Shown: positions 36,606 to 46,125, counted from the stretch's first letter. The stretch: DNA of 64,000 bases from Reinekea marinisedimentorum (GCF_004341165.1 NZ_SLZR01000010.1:1-64000), one strand, 5' to 3'. The notes: a model not told the origin generated them from the sequence alone. Translations and numbers: made by a program.

Positions 36606-36825
36606 ATTTGTCCTATTCTGAATAGTCATTGCGGAGGTGTGCTGTTCGGTTCCAAAAGATGGACACAACCGGTGGGTGCAAAAATTCCCACCCGATGAAA
36701 AATCCTACCCGACATCCCGTTTTTCAACATGGGTTTTAACCTGAACTAACTTAGACTAGGGTCGAATTCGACGTCTGCTGAGCTCTCTGAGAATTGGTCG
36801 TAAATTAATTAAGAGGTTGTTAAGT
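36606..36825 (+). promoter_or_regulatory. malQ upstream region
   Basis: A 220-bp leader with one clear hairpin, GGTGGG (36671-36676) / CCCACC (36687-36692). No MalT-like box was recognised. AAGAGG at 36811-36816 sets the start at ATG 36826 instead of the in-frame TTG 36817. Confidence 0.4.
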
Positions 36826-39018
36826 ATGGTAAACCATGAGCTGGTTGCAAAAATTGCTCATTTGCGCGGCATATCCCGGAATTACATCGATTTTCGGGGA
36901 TATTCTTCAGAGGTTCCTATCGAAAATGTCAGTGCCATTGTGCGGGCGATGGGATATGACCTGGAGAATGAGGCCAAGCTCAGTGACCAGGCATGGCAGC
37001 TTGACACCCATCAGTGGAAAAAACTGCTCGAGCCGATAACAGTACTCTCTCCGCTGCGCGGCACTTGGGGTGTCAGTATTTATTATCCGGATTGTGGTCC
37101 TGGTGTTCCGGGGCAGTGGACAGTTGAGCTGGAGACGGGTGCAACGGAATCTGCCGGGTTTGATGTGGCGGCACAGCCGGAAACCGGTGAGTACTGGATG
37201 GACGGCATACGCTATGTTCGGCGTTTGCTGCCGTTGCCGCAGAGCTTGCCGCTGGGTTACCACCGGTTAACGGTGAAAATTGCAGACCAGGAAATGGCGG
37301 CAAAACTGGTTGTGACGCCGAAAACCTGTTTTCACTCAGAGGCAATGACCCGCGGCGATAAAATCTGGGGCACGGCGATTCAGCTGTATACCCTGCGCTC
37401 AGACAATAACTGGGGCATGGGTGATTTCGGTGACCTGGATGTTCTCATTCGTGAAATGGCCGAGCAGGGGGCCGATGTGATCGGTCTGAATCCGATTCAC
37501 GCACTCTACCCAAACAGCCCGGATCACTGCAGTCCCTACAGCCCGTCAGACCGCAGTTTTTTGAACGTGCTGTATGTTGATATTCCCCGCGTGGTTGAGT
37601 TCGAAAACTCGCCGGCGCTGAAGCGAAAGTATGGCACCAAGAAGTTTGCAGCGCGGGTTGCCAAACTGCGTGAAACAGACAGCGTCAACTATGCTGGTGT
37701 CAGTGAACTGAAGTTCGAGTTCTTTGCCGAGCTGTATAAGATGTTCAAGAAGAATCACCTGAACAAGGGTACTGATCGCGATCAGGCGTTTCAGCGCTAT
37801 CTGGAAAAGCAGGGTAGTGCATTGCAACAGCATGCGGTTTTCAGTGCGCTGCTGGCGCATTTCAGCTCTGAAGACGAATCCTGTTGGGGCTGGCCGACCT
37901 GGCCGGAAGCCTATCAGGGGCACAAATCTGAAGAGGTTAAACAGTTTGCTGAGGAAAATTCCGACGCTGTTACCTACTGGTGCTATCTGCAGTTTATTGC
38001 TGATGAGCAATTGAAAGAATTAAGTGCTCTGGCTGAATCGCTCGGCATGAAGATTGGCTTGTATCGCGATTTAGCCGTGGGGGCAGACAGAGGCGGCGCA
38101 GAGGTTTGGAGTAACCGTGAAGATTTCTGCCTGGATGCATCTATTGGTGCTCCGCCGGATGCCTTGGGGCCTAGCGGGCAAAACTGGGGCTTGCCGCCAC
38201 TTGACCCGGTTAAGTTAAAGGCCGATGGCTACAGCACGTTTATTACCCTGCTACGCAACAATATGAGTGCCTGTGGTGCGCTGCGCATTGATCACGCGCT
38301 GGCACTGCTGCGGCTGTGGTGGTGCCCGCCAGGGGCGGATGCCTCTTACGGCGCTTACGTCTATTACGACCTGTTCGACATGCTTGGCCTGCTGAACCTG
38401 GAGTCTGTTCGTAACCGCTGCATGGTTATTGCTGAAGATTTGGGGACGGTGCCTGAAGAGGTTATGCGCTATTTCCCGCAGGCAGAGCTTTATTCCAACA
38501 AGGTCTTTTACTTTGAAATGAATCAGGGTGGCTGCACCGAGCCGCAGCACTATGCACAAAAGGCACTGGCCATTGTCTGTAATCATGACATGCCCACGGT
38601 AAACGCCTATTGGGATAAGTCGGATCTGGAGCTGCGTAAGCAGCTGGGCATGTTCGCAACGGAAGAGGATTTCGTAAATGAAGCCAATGCCCGCGAGCAC
38701 GCGAAGTTCCTGATTCTGGAGTTGCTGCAGCGCCATGGCAATCTGCCGCAGGGAATGGTCGTTGATCCGGCAATCAGCAAAGAAATGACGAAATCGCTGA
38801 ATGAGGCCATTCATTATCAGTTGGCCGGAACAGCCTCGCAGATTATTGCTGTTCAGCTGGAGGATATGATGGATATCAAAACGCCGGTGAACGTGCCGGG
38901 TACCAGTGATGAGTACCCGAACTGGCGGCGTAAACTGACAATGAGTTCCACCGAACTGTTTGCGCAGCAGGGTATTCAGGCGTTCTGTAAAAAGCTGGGT
39001 GAAATCCGTAAAAACTGA
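36826..39018 (+). CDS. malQ: 4-alpha-glucanotransferase (amylomaltase)
   Basis: A GH77 enzyme that transfers glucan segments among maltodextrins, releasing glucose. It is the 730-aa type with a long N-terminal region (about 1-165, as in E. coli MalQ) before the catalytic barrel (GTAIQLYTLRSDNNWGMGDF). Catalytic regions are ALRIDHAL (nucleophile Asp), VIAEDLGTVP (acid/base Glu), CNHDMPT (third Asp) and the late VNVPGTSDEYPNWRRKL. It probably acts with the ABC ATPase downstream and glk upstream in maltodextrin use, although no malP or malEFG is in view. Confidence 0.95.
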   Translation: MVNHELVAKIAHLRGISRNYIDFRGYSSEVPIENVSAIVRAMGYDLENEAKLSDQAWQLDTHQWKKLLEPITVLSPLRGTWGVSIYYPDCGPGVPGQWTVELETGATESAGFDVAAQPETGEYWMDGIRYVRRLLPLPQSLPLGYHRLTVKIADQEMAAKLVVTPKTCFHSEAMTRGDKIWGTAIQLYTLRSDNNWGMGDFGDLDVLIREMAEQGADVIGLNPIHALYPNSPDHCSPYSPSDRSFLNVLYVDIPRVVEFENSPALKRKYGTKKFAARVAKLRETDSVNYAGVSELKFEFFAELYKMFKKNHLNKGTDRDQAFQRYLEKQGSALQQHAVFSALLAHFSSEDESCWGWPTWPEAYQGHKSEEVKQFAEENSDAVTYWCYLQFIADEQLKELSALAESLGMKIGLYRDLAVGADRGGAEVWSNREDFCLDASIGAPPDALGPSGQNWGLPPLDPVKLKADGYSTFITLLRNNMSACGALRIDHALALLRLWWCPPGADASYGAYVYYDLFDMLGLLNLESVRNRCMVIAEDLGTVPEEVMRYFPQAELYSNKVFYFEMNQGGCTEPQHYAQKALAIVCNHDMPTVNAYWDKSDLELRKQLGMFATEEDFVNEANAREHAKFLILELLQRHGNLPQGMVVDPAISKEMTKSLNEAIHYQLAGTASQIIAVQLEDMMDIKTPVNVPGTSDEYPNWRRKLTMSSTELFAQQGIQAFCKKLGEIRKN

Positions 39019-39038
39019 CGGTTGACGCCGTCATCGAA

Positions 39039-39091
39039 GCAAGCATGAATTATTTTAATCTAATACATTATTTAAATTCATTCATGCTTGC
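39039..39091. repeat. Long inverted repeat between malQ and the sugar-ABC ATPase
   Basis: GCAAGCATGAAT (39039-39050) and ATTCATGCTTGC (39080-39091) are perfect 12-bp inverted arms around a 29-bp AT-only-like loop. A smaller hairpin, GACGG/CCGTC, lies at 39017-39032 at the malQ stop. The large repeat lacks a U-tract, so it may be an operator or mRNA-stability element instead of a simple terminator. Confidence 0.6.
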
Positions 39092-39250
39092 CCACCTTCA
39101 ATAGGGGTGGTATAAATACCCTCAGAAATTCCAGAAAGTGCCCGTTAGGGGCGCGATTGGTATAAACGCTCGAACATACGGGCGGTGCCGCATCTTCTTG
39201 AGCCGTCGGGCTTTTGAATAAAAAATAACTAACAAACGAGTGTGACAACA

Positions 39251-40345
39251 ATGGCTAGCATAAAATTTGAAAACGTTATCAAGAGCTATGGCGATGTAAA
39301 CATCATCAAAGGGCTGGATCTCGATATTCAGGACCAGGAATTCATGGTGCTTGTGGGTCCTTCCGGTTGTGGTAAATCAACAACACTGCGTATGATCGCC
39401 GGCCTGGAAGATATCACCGAAGGTAACCTTTATATCGGTGACCGCGTTGTAAACAACGTTCACCCGAAAGACCGTGATGTTGCCATGGTATTCCAGAGCT
39501 ACGCGTTGTACCCGCACATGACCGTTTACGAAAACATCGCCTTTGGTCTGCGCCTGCGCAAGATGGCCAAAGAAGAGATTGATCAGCTGGTTACTGAAGC
39601 CGCTGAAACTCTGGGCCTTGCGCACCTCCTGGAACGTAAGCCGAAAGCACTTTCCGGTGGTCAGCGTCAGCGTGTTGCCCTGGGCCGTGCAATCGTTCGT
39701 AAGCCTTCAGTATTCCTGTTCGATGAGCCGCTATCCAATCTGGATGCCGAGCTGCGTGTGCAGATGCGGGCTGAAATTGCCAACCTGCAGAAACGCTTGG
39801 GTATTACGTCCGTATATGTAACGCACGACCAGACTGAAGCCATGACCATGGGCGATCGCATTGCGGTTCTGCACGATGGTAACCTGCGTCAGGTTGGCTC
39901 TCCGCTGGATCTGTACGACACACCTGCCAACGTGTTTGTTGCCCAGTTTATTGGTACGCCAAACATGAACATCGTGAAGATGAAGGTTTCTGAAGATGGC
40001 GGCAAGCTGACCCATGCAGCGGTAGAGATTGATACGCCGGCAGGCTGGAAAGATGGCGTTGCCGCCTGCAAGGGTAAAGACGTTTATGTTGGCTTCCGTC
40101 CTGAGCATGTGCGTGAAGAAACGGAAAGTGAATGGACCCATACCGCGACCATCAATGGCAAGGTCACCATTATTGAGACTCTGGGTCACGAAGTGGTGGT
40201 TCACTTCCTGGTAGAGGGTGAAACCAAGCCGATGATCGCTAAGATGGATGTTCACCGTACGCCTCGCGTAGGCGATACCGTTACTCTGCACATCAATACC
40301 AATAAGTTGCATATCTTTAATGGTGAAACCCAGGAGCGCCTGTAA
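39251..40345 (+). CDS. Sugar ABC transporter ATPase, MalK/UgpC/MsmX type, without adjacent permease genes
   Basis: The energising subunit of a carbohydrate importer. It has Walker A GPSGCGKST (about 38-46), the Q-loop FQSYALYPHMTVYENIAFGL, signature LSGGQRQRVALGRAIVRKP and Walker B FLFDEPLSNLDAELR, then a TOBE/MalK-like regulatory C-terminus from about residue 235. Start at ATG 39251, since a GTG three codons earlier lacks a ribosome site. No binding protein or permease is adjacent, so it probably serves transporters encoded elsewhere, like the multitask MsmX. The link to malQ suggests maltodextrin or trehalose-type substrates. Confidence 0.9.
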   Translation: MASIKFENVIKSYGDVNIIKGLDLDIQDQEFMVLVGPSGCGKSTTLRMIAGLEDITEGNLYIGDRVVNNVHPKDRDVAMVFQSYALYPHMTVYENIAFGLRLRKMAKEEIDQLVTEAAETLGLAHLLERKPKALSGGQRQRVALGRAIVRKPSVFLFDEPLSNLDAELRVQMRAEIANLQKRLGITSVYVTHDQTEAMTMGDRIAVLHDGNLRQVGSPLDLYDTPANVFVAQFIGTPNMNIVKMKVSEDGGKLTHAAVEIDTPAGWKDGVAACKGKDVYVGFRPEHVREETESEWTHTATINGKVTIIETLGHEVVVHFLVEGETKPMIAKMDVHRTPRVGDTVTLHINTNKLHIFNGETQERL

Positions 40346-40366
40346 GCTCCGGATCGCCAATTGTTA

Positions 40367-40394
40367 AAAAAAGCCGGCATCTGTCGGCTTTTTT
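40367..40394 (+). terminator. Terminator after the sugar-ABC ATPase
   Basis: AAAAAAGCCG (40367-40376), loop GCATCTGT, CGGCTTTTTT (40385-40394). Strong, with a T run. Confidence 0.9.
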
Positions 40395-40460
40395 GCTTTT
40401 ATCTGGCTTAAAATATGGTTTTCAGCTGCCAACTGTTGTGGCTTTGAATCTGAGGTTTGA

Positions 40461-41684
40461 ATGAAATTTAAAATAGCGACACCCAGCCATTACTTCACCG
40501 ATCTGCACCTGCCCTGGGATCGTCACCTGAACGAGTGGCCAGAAGAGAAGTTTGTTGAGGTAGCGCGCGGTATACATCGCAATGTCGTTAAGTTTATTTC
40601 CAATCAGGGCAAGGTATATGCGCTCAAAGAGCTGTCGACGCCGATTGCTGAAAAAGAGTACGGCCTGCTGCGCGAGCTGCAGGAGCTGGAGCTGCCGGTT
40701 GTAGAGGCGGTTGGGCTTGTCACACACCGTGATGCTAACCTGACCGATGAAGAAAAGGCCGCCAGAAAGAGCCTTGACGGGCGTGGTCTGCTAATCACTA
40801 ACTACATGGTGGGCGCTTTGCCTTACCGCGTTATCATCGAGAACGGTATTTCCAAAGAACAGCTGTTTCAAATGCTGGATGCGCTGGCTGAGCTGCTGGT
40901 GCGTTTGCACCTGTCAGGTTTTTACTGGGGCGACTGCTCATTTTCCAATGCCCTGTTCCGGCGCGATGCCGGCCTGATGGCGGCCTACCTTGTGGATGCG
41001 GAAACGGGCGATCTGCTCGATGAGGTGCCGGACATGCGCCGTGAATTTGATCTGGATCTGGCGCGCACCAATATCGCCGGGGACCTCATGGATATGGAAG
41101 CCGCGGCCTGTTTGCCGGGAGGGCTTGACCCTATCGATCTTGCCGATTCACTGGTTGATCAGTACAACCGGCTCTGGTCCGAGTTGACGCATTTTGAAGT
41201 ATTTGATCCTGAAGACCAGTTCCTGATTGAAAAGCGTATCAGCCGCATTAACGATCTGGGCTTTGATGTGGAAGAGATGGAAATTTCCATTGTCGACGGC
41301 GGTAAAAAGGTGCGAATGGTGCCGCGCGTGGTTGAGCACTGGCACCACAAGCGTAAGTTGGCCTCGTTGACGGGTATGCATGTTCAGGAAAACCAGGCGC
41401 GCCGTTTGCTGAACAGCCTGAACCGCTACCGGGTCATCTTATCGGAGCGCGAAGCAAAAGAAATTCCTCTGCCGGTGGCAGCCTACCGCTGGATGTCCGA
41501 GATTTTTAACCCCAGCTTGCAGGCGGTCCCCGCCGAGCTGAAGGGCGATTTGGAGGATGCGGAACTGTTCCATGAAATACTCGAACACCGTTGGTACTTA
41601 AGCGAATCTAGCCATGCCGATGTTGGCATGCCGGCTGCCGCGGTCTCTTACGTGGAAAATGTTTTGAAGAAGCGTAAGTCATAA
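40461..41684 (+). CDS. DUF4032 protein with kinase-like (InaA/RIO-type) core
   Basis: A 407-aa protein of the DUF4032 family. Kinase-like elements are visible: KVYALKEL (possible ATP-anchoring Lys, about 50-57), an acidic helix with EYGLLRELQELELPV, a catalytic-loop-like FYWGDCSFSNALF (about 153-165, Asp and Asn in the places of HxD...N) and a DxE-like LVDAETGDL (about 176-184). A DUF4032 C-terminal half with a WHHKRKLASLTG motif follows. Targets are unknown; a small-molecule or lipid kinase activity is inference. It has its own transcript after the terminator at 40367-40394 and precedes the yadGH-like exporter. Confidence 0.8.
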   Translation: MKFKIATPSHYFTDLHLPWDRHLNEWPEEKFVEVARGIHRNVVKFISNQGKVYALKELSTPIAEKEYGLLRELQELELPVVEAVGLVTHRDANLTDEEKAARKSLDGRGLLITNYMVGALPYRVIIENGISKEQLFQMLDALAELLVRLHLSGFYWGDCSFSNALFRRDAGLMAAYLVDAETGDLLDEVPDMRREFDLDLARTNIAGDLMDMEAAACLPGGLDPIDLADSLVDQYNRLWSELTHFEVFDPEDQFLIEKRISRINDLGFDVEEMEISIVDGGKKVRMVPRVVEHWHHKRKLASLTGMHVQENQARRLLNSLNRYRVILSEREAKEIPLPVAAYRWMSEIFNPSLQAVPAELKGDLEDAELFHEILEHRWYLSESSHADVGMPAAAVSYVENVLKKRKS

Positions 41685-41798
41685 AAGCTATCCGCTGAAG
41701 CTCTGGCTGCGATTGTTTGCCAATTGGATGTTGAATTTCCCGGATGGGCGCCCATTAAGGGGCTACCTGAATCAAGTATTCTTTTAAGCGAATCAAAT

Positions 41799-42743
41799 AT
41801 GGCTTATGCATTAGAAATTTCCGGGCTGACCAAGATTTACGACAATGGCTTCCAGGCATTGAATGGTATAGACCTGAACGTGGCCAGCGGTGACTTTTTT
41901 GCCTTGCTCGGTCCCAACGGCGCAGGTAAATCGACCACCCTCGGTATTGTGTCGTCACTGGTGAATAAAACCGAAGGCTCTGTGAAGGTGAATGGTTTCG
42001 ACCTGGATACCCAGCGCGAGCAGGTTAAACGCAGTTTGGGGGTGGTGCCACAGGAGTTTAACTTCAATACCTTTGAGAAGGTTATTGATATTGTTGTCCA
42101 GCAGGCCGGATATTACGGTCTGCCGCGCAAGGTTGCGCTGGAGCGGGCGGAAAAGTACCTGAAGCAGCTGGACCTGTGGGAAAAGCGTGATGTTCAGTCG
42201 CGCATGCTTTCAGGCGGCATGAAGCGCCGGCTGATGATCGCCCGGGCCTTGATGCATGAGCCAAAAATTCTCATTCTGGATGAACCCACTGCCGGCGTGG
42301 ATATTGAAATCCGCCGCACCATGTGGACGTTTCTAACCCGGCTTAATCAGCAGGGGACAACTATTATTCTCACGACTCACTATCTGGAAGAGGCCGAATC
42401 TCTGTGCCGCAACCTGGCCATCATTGGCAGGGGTGACATCATTGCGCGCGGGGCGACCAAAGAACTGTTAAAAGAAAAGGCCAATTCAACCTTTGTTGTA
42501 GATTTGCACGATGCGGTGACTGAAATCCCGGAGGCGCTGCAGGCGTTTGGTGCCAGAGTGATCGATGACTACAGTCTGGAGTTCAGTATTCAAAAGGGTG
42601 CGAGCCTGAACCGTGTATTCGACCTACTGAACTTTGCGGGCATCAACGCGATCAGTATTCGTCCTAAAACTAACCGGCTTGAAGAGCTGTTTGTGGATTT
42701 AACCGGAAACAATGCGGAACAGGAGGCTGACAATGAACAGTAA
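41799..42743 (+). CDS. yadG: ABC exporter ATPase, YadG/NodI/CcmA type
   Basis: ATP-binding subunit of an ABC-2 type exporter. It has Walker A GPNGAGKST, signature MLSGGMKRRLMIARALMHEP, Walker B ILILDEPTAGVDIEIR and the H-loop TTHYLEEAE. I start at ATG 41799 (MAYALEISGLTKIYDNG); an in-frame TTG 25 codons upstream encodes an unlikely leader. The permease gene begins 11 bases before its stop with its own AGGAGG. The E. coli homologue pair yadGH has no firm substrate. Confidence 0.9.
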   Translation: MAYALEISGLTKIYDNGFQALNGIDLNVASGDFFALLGPNGAGKSTTLGIVSSLVNKTEGSVKVNGFDLDTQREQVKRSLGVVPQEFNFNTFEKVIDIVVQQAGYYGLPRKVALERAEKYLKQLDLWEKRDVQSRMLSGGMKRRLMIARALMHEPKILILDEPTAGVDIEIRRTMWTFLTRLNQQGTTIILTTHYLEEAESLCRNLAIIGRGDIIARGATKELLKEKANSTFVVDLHDAVTEIPEALQAFGARVIDDYSLEFSIQKGASLNRVFDLLNFAGINAISIRPKTNRLEELFVDLTGNNAEQEADNEQ

Positions 42744-43503
42744 TTATTGGGTGGCCTTCGCGACGATTGTTTCAAAAGAGGTACGGCGCTTTCTGCGTAT
42801 ATGGCCGCAAACGCTGCTGCCGCCTGCTATTACGATGGTGCTTTACTTTGTTATCTTCGGCAATCTGATTGGCAGCCGGATCGGCCAGATGGGTGGCTTT
42901 GACTATATGCAGTTCATTGTGCCCGGCCTGATTATGATGTCGGTCATTACCAACAGCTATGGCAATGTCAGCTCCAGCTTCTTCTCTAATAAATTTCAGA
43001 AATCGCTCGAAGAGTTACTGGTTGCACCGGTGCCCAATTGGATTGTGCTGTTCGGCTTTGTGGCTGGTGGCGTTGCCCGCGGCCTGGCCTGTGGGGTAAT
43101 TGTGTTGCTGCTTAGCCTGTGGTTTTCGAAGCTGACGATTGCTTATCCGCTGGTGACGGTATCGGTTATTCTGTTGACTGCAGTCGTGTTTTCTCTCGCG
43201 GGCTTCATCAATGCGGTATTCGCGACCAAGTTTGATGATGTCACCATCGTGCCGACCTTTATTCTGACGCCGCTGACTTATCTGGGTGGCGTGTTCTACT
43301 CCGTTTCTCTGCTGCCGGAGGTTTGGCAGTGGGTCAGCAAGTTGAACCCGATTTTATATATGGTTAACACCTTCCGCTTTGGCATTATAGGTGTGTCTGA
43401 TATCCCGGTGCTGACGGCCTATATCGTGCTGGGTATTTTTGTGGTGGTGCTGACCGGCTGGGCGATGTATTTGCTGAAAACCGGTCACGGGCTGCGCTCT
43501 TAA
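42733..43503 (+). CDS. yadH: ABC-2 type permease, YadH family
   Basis: A 256-aa membrane protein with six predicted helices and the ABC-2 family pattern (FVIFGNLIGSRIGQMGGFDYMQFIVPGLIMM is at about residues 38-68). Motifs near the end are FILTPLTYLGGVFYSVSLLP and LNPILYMVNTFRFGIIG. Start at ATG 42733 behind AGGAGG (42721-42726), overlapping the ATPase gene. Together they form a complete half-size exporter. The substrate is unknown. Confidence 0.9.
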   Translation: MNSNYWVAFATIVSKEVRRFLRIWPQTLLPPAITMVLYFVIFGNLIGSRIGQMGGFDYMQFIVPGLIMMSVITNSYGNVSSSFFSNKFQKSLEELLVAPVPNWIVLFGFVAGGVARGLACGVIVLLLSLWFSKLTIAYPLVTVSVILLTAVVFSLAGFINAVFATKFDDVTIVPTFILTPLTYLGGVFYSVSLLPEVWQWVSKLNPILYMVNTFRFGIIGVSDIPVLTAYIVLGIFVVVLTGWAMYLLKTGHGLRS

Positions 43504-43522
43504 ACATTAATCAGGATTGAAA

Positions 43523-44350
43523 ATGAATTCACCGGAATCTTCTCCGCTGGGTAAAGCCAGCAGTTATAAAGACACCTACGATGCCTCCTTGCTGTTTCCT
43601 ATTGCGCGTCAGGAAAAGCGCACAGAGATTGGTGTCGACAGCGCAGAATTGCCCTTTGCCGGAGTGGATGTCTGGAATGGCTATGAGCTTTCCTGGCTGA
43701 ACCCAAAAGGTAAACCGGTGGTGGCTATTGCTGTATTCCGCATCCCGGCGGAGTCGCCAAAGCTGATTGAGTCGAAATCGTTCAAGCTGTATCTGAATTC
43801 CTTCAATCAGAGCCATTTCGACAGTATTGATGAGGTGCAGGCAAGGCTGGCGGCAGATTTAACAGCGGCAGCCGAAGCTGCGGTTGGTGTCGACGTCTTT
43901 AAGCTTGATCAGGCCGCTGAACACGAGCAGGTATCTGCTATGGCTGCTGAATGCATTGATGATCTGGATGTGCAGATTACCGGCTACCAGACGGATGCCT
44001 CGTTGCTTGAATGCTCCGATGAGATTGTCAGCGAAAAGCTGTGTTCACACCTGTTGAAATCCAATTGCCTGGTAACCGGGCAGCCGGATTGGGGTTCGGT
44101 CTTTATTGAATACACCGGGCCGAAGATTAACCGTGAATCGCTGCTCAAGTATCTGATTTCGTTCCGTCAGCATAATGAGTTTCATGAGCAGTGTGTGGAG
44201 CGGATCTTTGTTGATCTGAAGGCGCAGTGCCGGTGCCAGACCCTAACCGTCTATGCGCGCTATGTGCGACGTGGAGGCCTGGATATCAATCCGTTCCGCT
44301 CCGATGACGCGCAGGCTGAGGTGAACAATATCCGCTTGGTGCGCCAGTAA
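43523..44350 (+). CDS. queF: NADPH-dependent 7-cyano-7-deazaguanine reductase (long QueF)
   Basis: Reduces preQ0 to preQ1 in queuosine biosynthesis. It is the bimodular type: 275 aa with the conserved N-terminal GVDVWNGYELSWLNPKGKP and ESKSFKLYLNSFNQ substrate-binding segment. The catalytic Cys182 and Asp189 lie in the C-terminal module (SNCLVTGQPDWGSV), matching C190/D197 of E. coli. ATG 43523 is chosen with AGGA 8 bases upstream. It is 19 bases after yadH and probably cotranscribed. Confidence 0.95.
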   Translation: MNSPESSPLGKASSYKDTYDASLLFPIARQEKRTEIGVDSAELPFAGVDVWNGYELSWLNPKGKPVVAIAVFRIPAESPKLIESKSFKLYLNSFNQSHFDSIDEVQARLAADLTAAAEAAVGVDVFKLDQAAEHEQVSAMAAECIDDLDVQITGYQTDASLLECSDEIVSEKLCSHLLKSNCLVTGQPDWGSVFIEYTGPKINRESLLKYLISFRQHNEFHEQCVERIFVDLKAQCRCQTLTVYARYVRRGGLDINPFRSDDAQAEVNNIRLVRQ

Positions 44351-44365
44351 GGCTGGCGCTTGCCT

Positions 44366-45826
44366 TCAGCCGGTGATGTTTTTCTGAATCAGAGAGGTTT
44401 TGACCTTTTCCAGCGTATCGAGAATGCGGTCTTTTTCGTAATCCTTCACCTTTTCCATATCCAGCGACATGGAGAAGCCTTCCAGATCCAGTTCGGTGAA
44501 GCTTCTTCTGGCGCCTAAGTCTTTACGGAAGTCGACGACCTGATAAACCGGAATCGGCCGGCTGAAGCCCTTGGCTTTAATCTGGCCCTTCTCGCGGCAC
44601 AGTATGCGGTCCTGAACCAGGGAGTAGGTTTCGTAGGAGATCAGGATTTCGCCGGAATCTGCGGAGGATTCCAGCCGTGAAGCCAGGTTGACTTCTTTGC
44701 CCAGCAGGGTGTAATCCATGCGTGTTTCAGCGCCAAAGTTACCGACCGTGCAGTAGCCGGTGTTGATGCCCATACGAATTTCCAGCGGGTGCTGAATGCC
44801 CTGAGCCTTCCAGCGCTGGCGCAGTACCTTCATATGCTTGCGCATTTCAATGGCCATGGCGACGCAGGCTTCAGCGTCTTTCTTCACACCCTTGGTCTCC
44901 GGGTCGCCGAAGAACACCATAATGGCATCACCAATAAACTTATCGATGGTGCCACCGTGCTTCATTACGATTTTGCTCATCTCAGTTAGATAGGTGTTGA
45001 TCAAGGCGGTCAGCGCTTCTGCTTCCATCTGTTCCGAAAGCTGGCTGAAGCCTTTGATGTCTGAAAAGAAGATAACCAGCCGCTTACGCTTGGTTTCCAG
45101 CTTTACATCCTGCTTGCCGCGGAAGATGTTTTCCCATACCTGGGGCGACAGATACTTGGAGAGCTTGCGGGACAGTGTGCGGTACTTTTCGTTTTGCTTG
45201 TACATTTCCAGCCGGGCTGCCTTTAAGCGGCGCGCAGACTGGTTGGTGTAGTAGGCGGTAATGGCAACGTACATGCCGGTTCCGAAGCCGGCAATCAGAA
45301 TGGTTATCAGCGATGCTTCGACCCGTTCGAAGGTCGGGTGCAGGTGATAGACGATTGCAGCTCCGGCAGCGAAGAATATCAGGCAAAGCAGGTAGGCCGT
45401 GGTTTGGCCGATAACAATAAAGCTGGCATTGGCCATGATGAGAATCAGAATTGAGGGCTCAATAGGTGCGCCCATGGCGCTGATCATAGCACCGGTGAAA
45501 AAGGCATCGAAAATGACCAGCCCATAGCCTACATGCTTGGGGTAGCGGTGTCGTAGCGGCAGGCTGAAATAGCGCGCTGCCAATGGGTAGATCAGGCAGA
45601 AAACCACCAGAACCATAAAGAACGGCGGTAACGAGCCAAAGGATATGGTGCTGACCAGTGTGCCGGCGAGTGTTAAATAGATGATCGCCCGGGAATTAAA
45701 CTCGGCCGCGATCGGCAATACGGTAAAGCGGTCAAAGAGTTCCAGTTCCTGGGTGGTTTGTTGCTTGGCACGACTGTTGGCTGGCTTATTTGCTGGCCGT
45801 TTGGATTTCGATTGTCTTTTGGTCAT
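44366..45826 (-). CDS. Membrane-bound class III adenylate/guanylate cyclase
   Basis: N-terminal basic tail (1-25), about five to six transmembrane helices (about 45-192), a linker with CYTH-less coiled segment (about 195-235) and a class III cyclase domain (about 248-430). Metal ligands are Asp256 (FFSDIKGFS) and Asp300 (IGDAIMVFF). The purine-specifying position has Lys296, with Asp371-Tyr-Thr373 following, which favours ATP. Transition-state Asn380 and Arg384 (EVNLASRLE) are present, so it should be active. It is single, opposite to queF, with convergent ends 15 bases apart. The ligand sensed by the membrane part is unknown. Confidence 0.88.
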   Translation of the reverse strand: MTKRQSKSKRPANKPANSRAKQQTTQELELFDRFTVLPIAAEFNSRAIIYLTLAGTLVSTISFGSLPPFFMVLVVFCLIYPLAARYFSLPLRHRYPKHVGYGLVIFDAFFTGAMISAMGAPIEPSILILIMANASFIVIGQTTAYLLCLIFFAAGAAIVYHLHPTFERVEASLITILIAGFGTGMYVAITAYYTNQSARRLKAARLEMYKQNEKYRTLSRKLSKYLSPQVWENIFRGKQDVKLETKRKRLVIFFSDIKGFSQLSEQMEAEALTALINTYLTEMSKIVMKHGGTIDKFIGDAIMVFFGDPETKGVKKDAEACVAMAIEMRKHMKVLRQRWKAQGIQHPLEIRMGINTGYCTVGNFGAETRMDYTLLGKEVNLASRLESSADSGEILISYETYSLVQDRILCREKGQIKAKGFSRPIPVYQVVDFRKDLGARRSFTELDLEGFSMSLDMEKVKDYEKDRILDTLEKVKTSLIQKNITG

Positions 45827-46016
45827 GCCCTGTTACACCCGAATTTGTATGATTTTTGCTGATAGGATGACTGTACTTTAAAACACCCGTAAAAGATTGG
45901 GCAAGGTCATAGTTTAAAGATGTCAGTTTTTTGCCGTGGTTTTCAGGTTTGGAGCGGTTTTATGGACCTTTGAGTCAGATTAACCCAAGCTAAGCCATTG
46001 TTTTTTATGAAATACC

Positions 46017-46052
46017 TTGCCAGCGGCTCTGTAATTCGATAAAGTGCGCCCC
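46017..46052 (+). promoter_or_regulatory. tRNA operon promoter with GC-rich discriminator
   Basis: TTGCCA (46017-46022), 17-bp spacer, TAAAGT (46040-46045), then GCGCCCCC, the GC-rich discriminator typical of stringently controlled stable RNA promoters. It lies about 75 bases upstream of tRNA-Ser. The rest of the 299-bp gap from 45827 shows no gene. Confidence 0.6.
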
Positions 46053-46125
46053 CGCTGAAGACGTGACCTTCAAGGCATGGTTTTTAGCCGGTTTGAATGT
46101 GAGCTCTATGCAGCATTCAGATTTT

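Noticed and set aside
41724-41798. N-terminal extension of the yadG-like ATPase from TTG 41724
   Set aside because: The extra 25 residues are not family-like; ATG 41799 gives the normal start.
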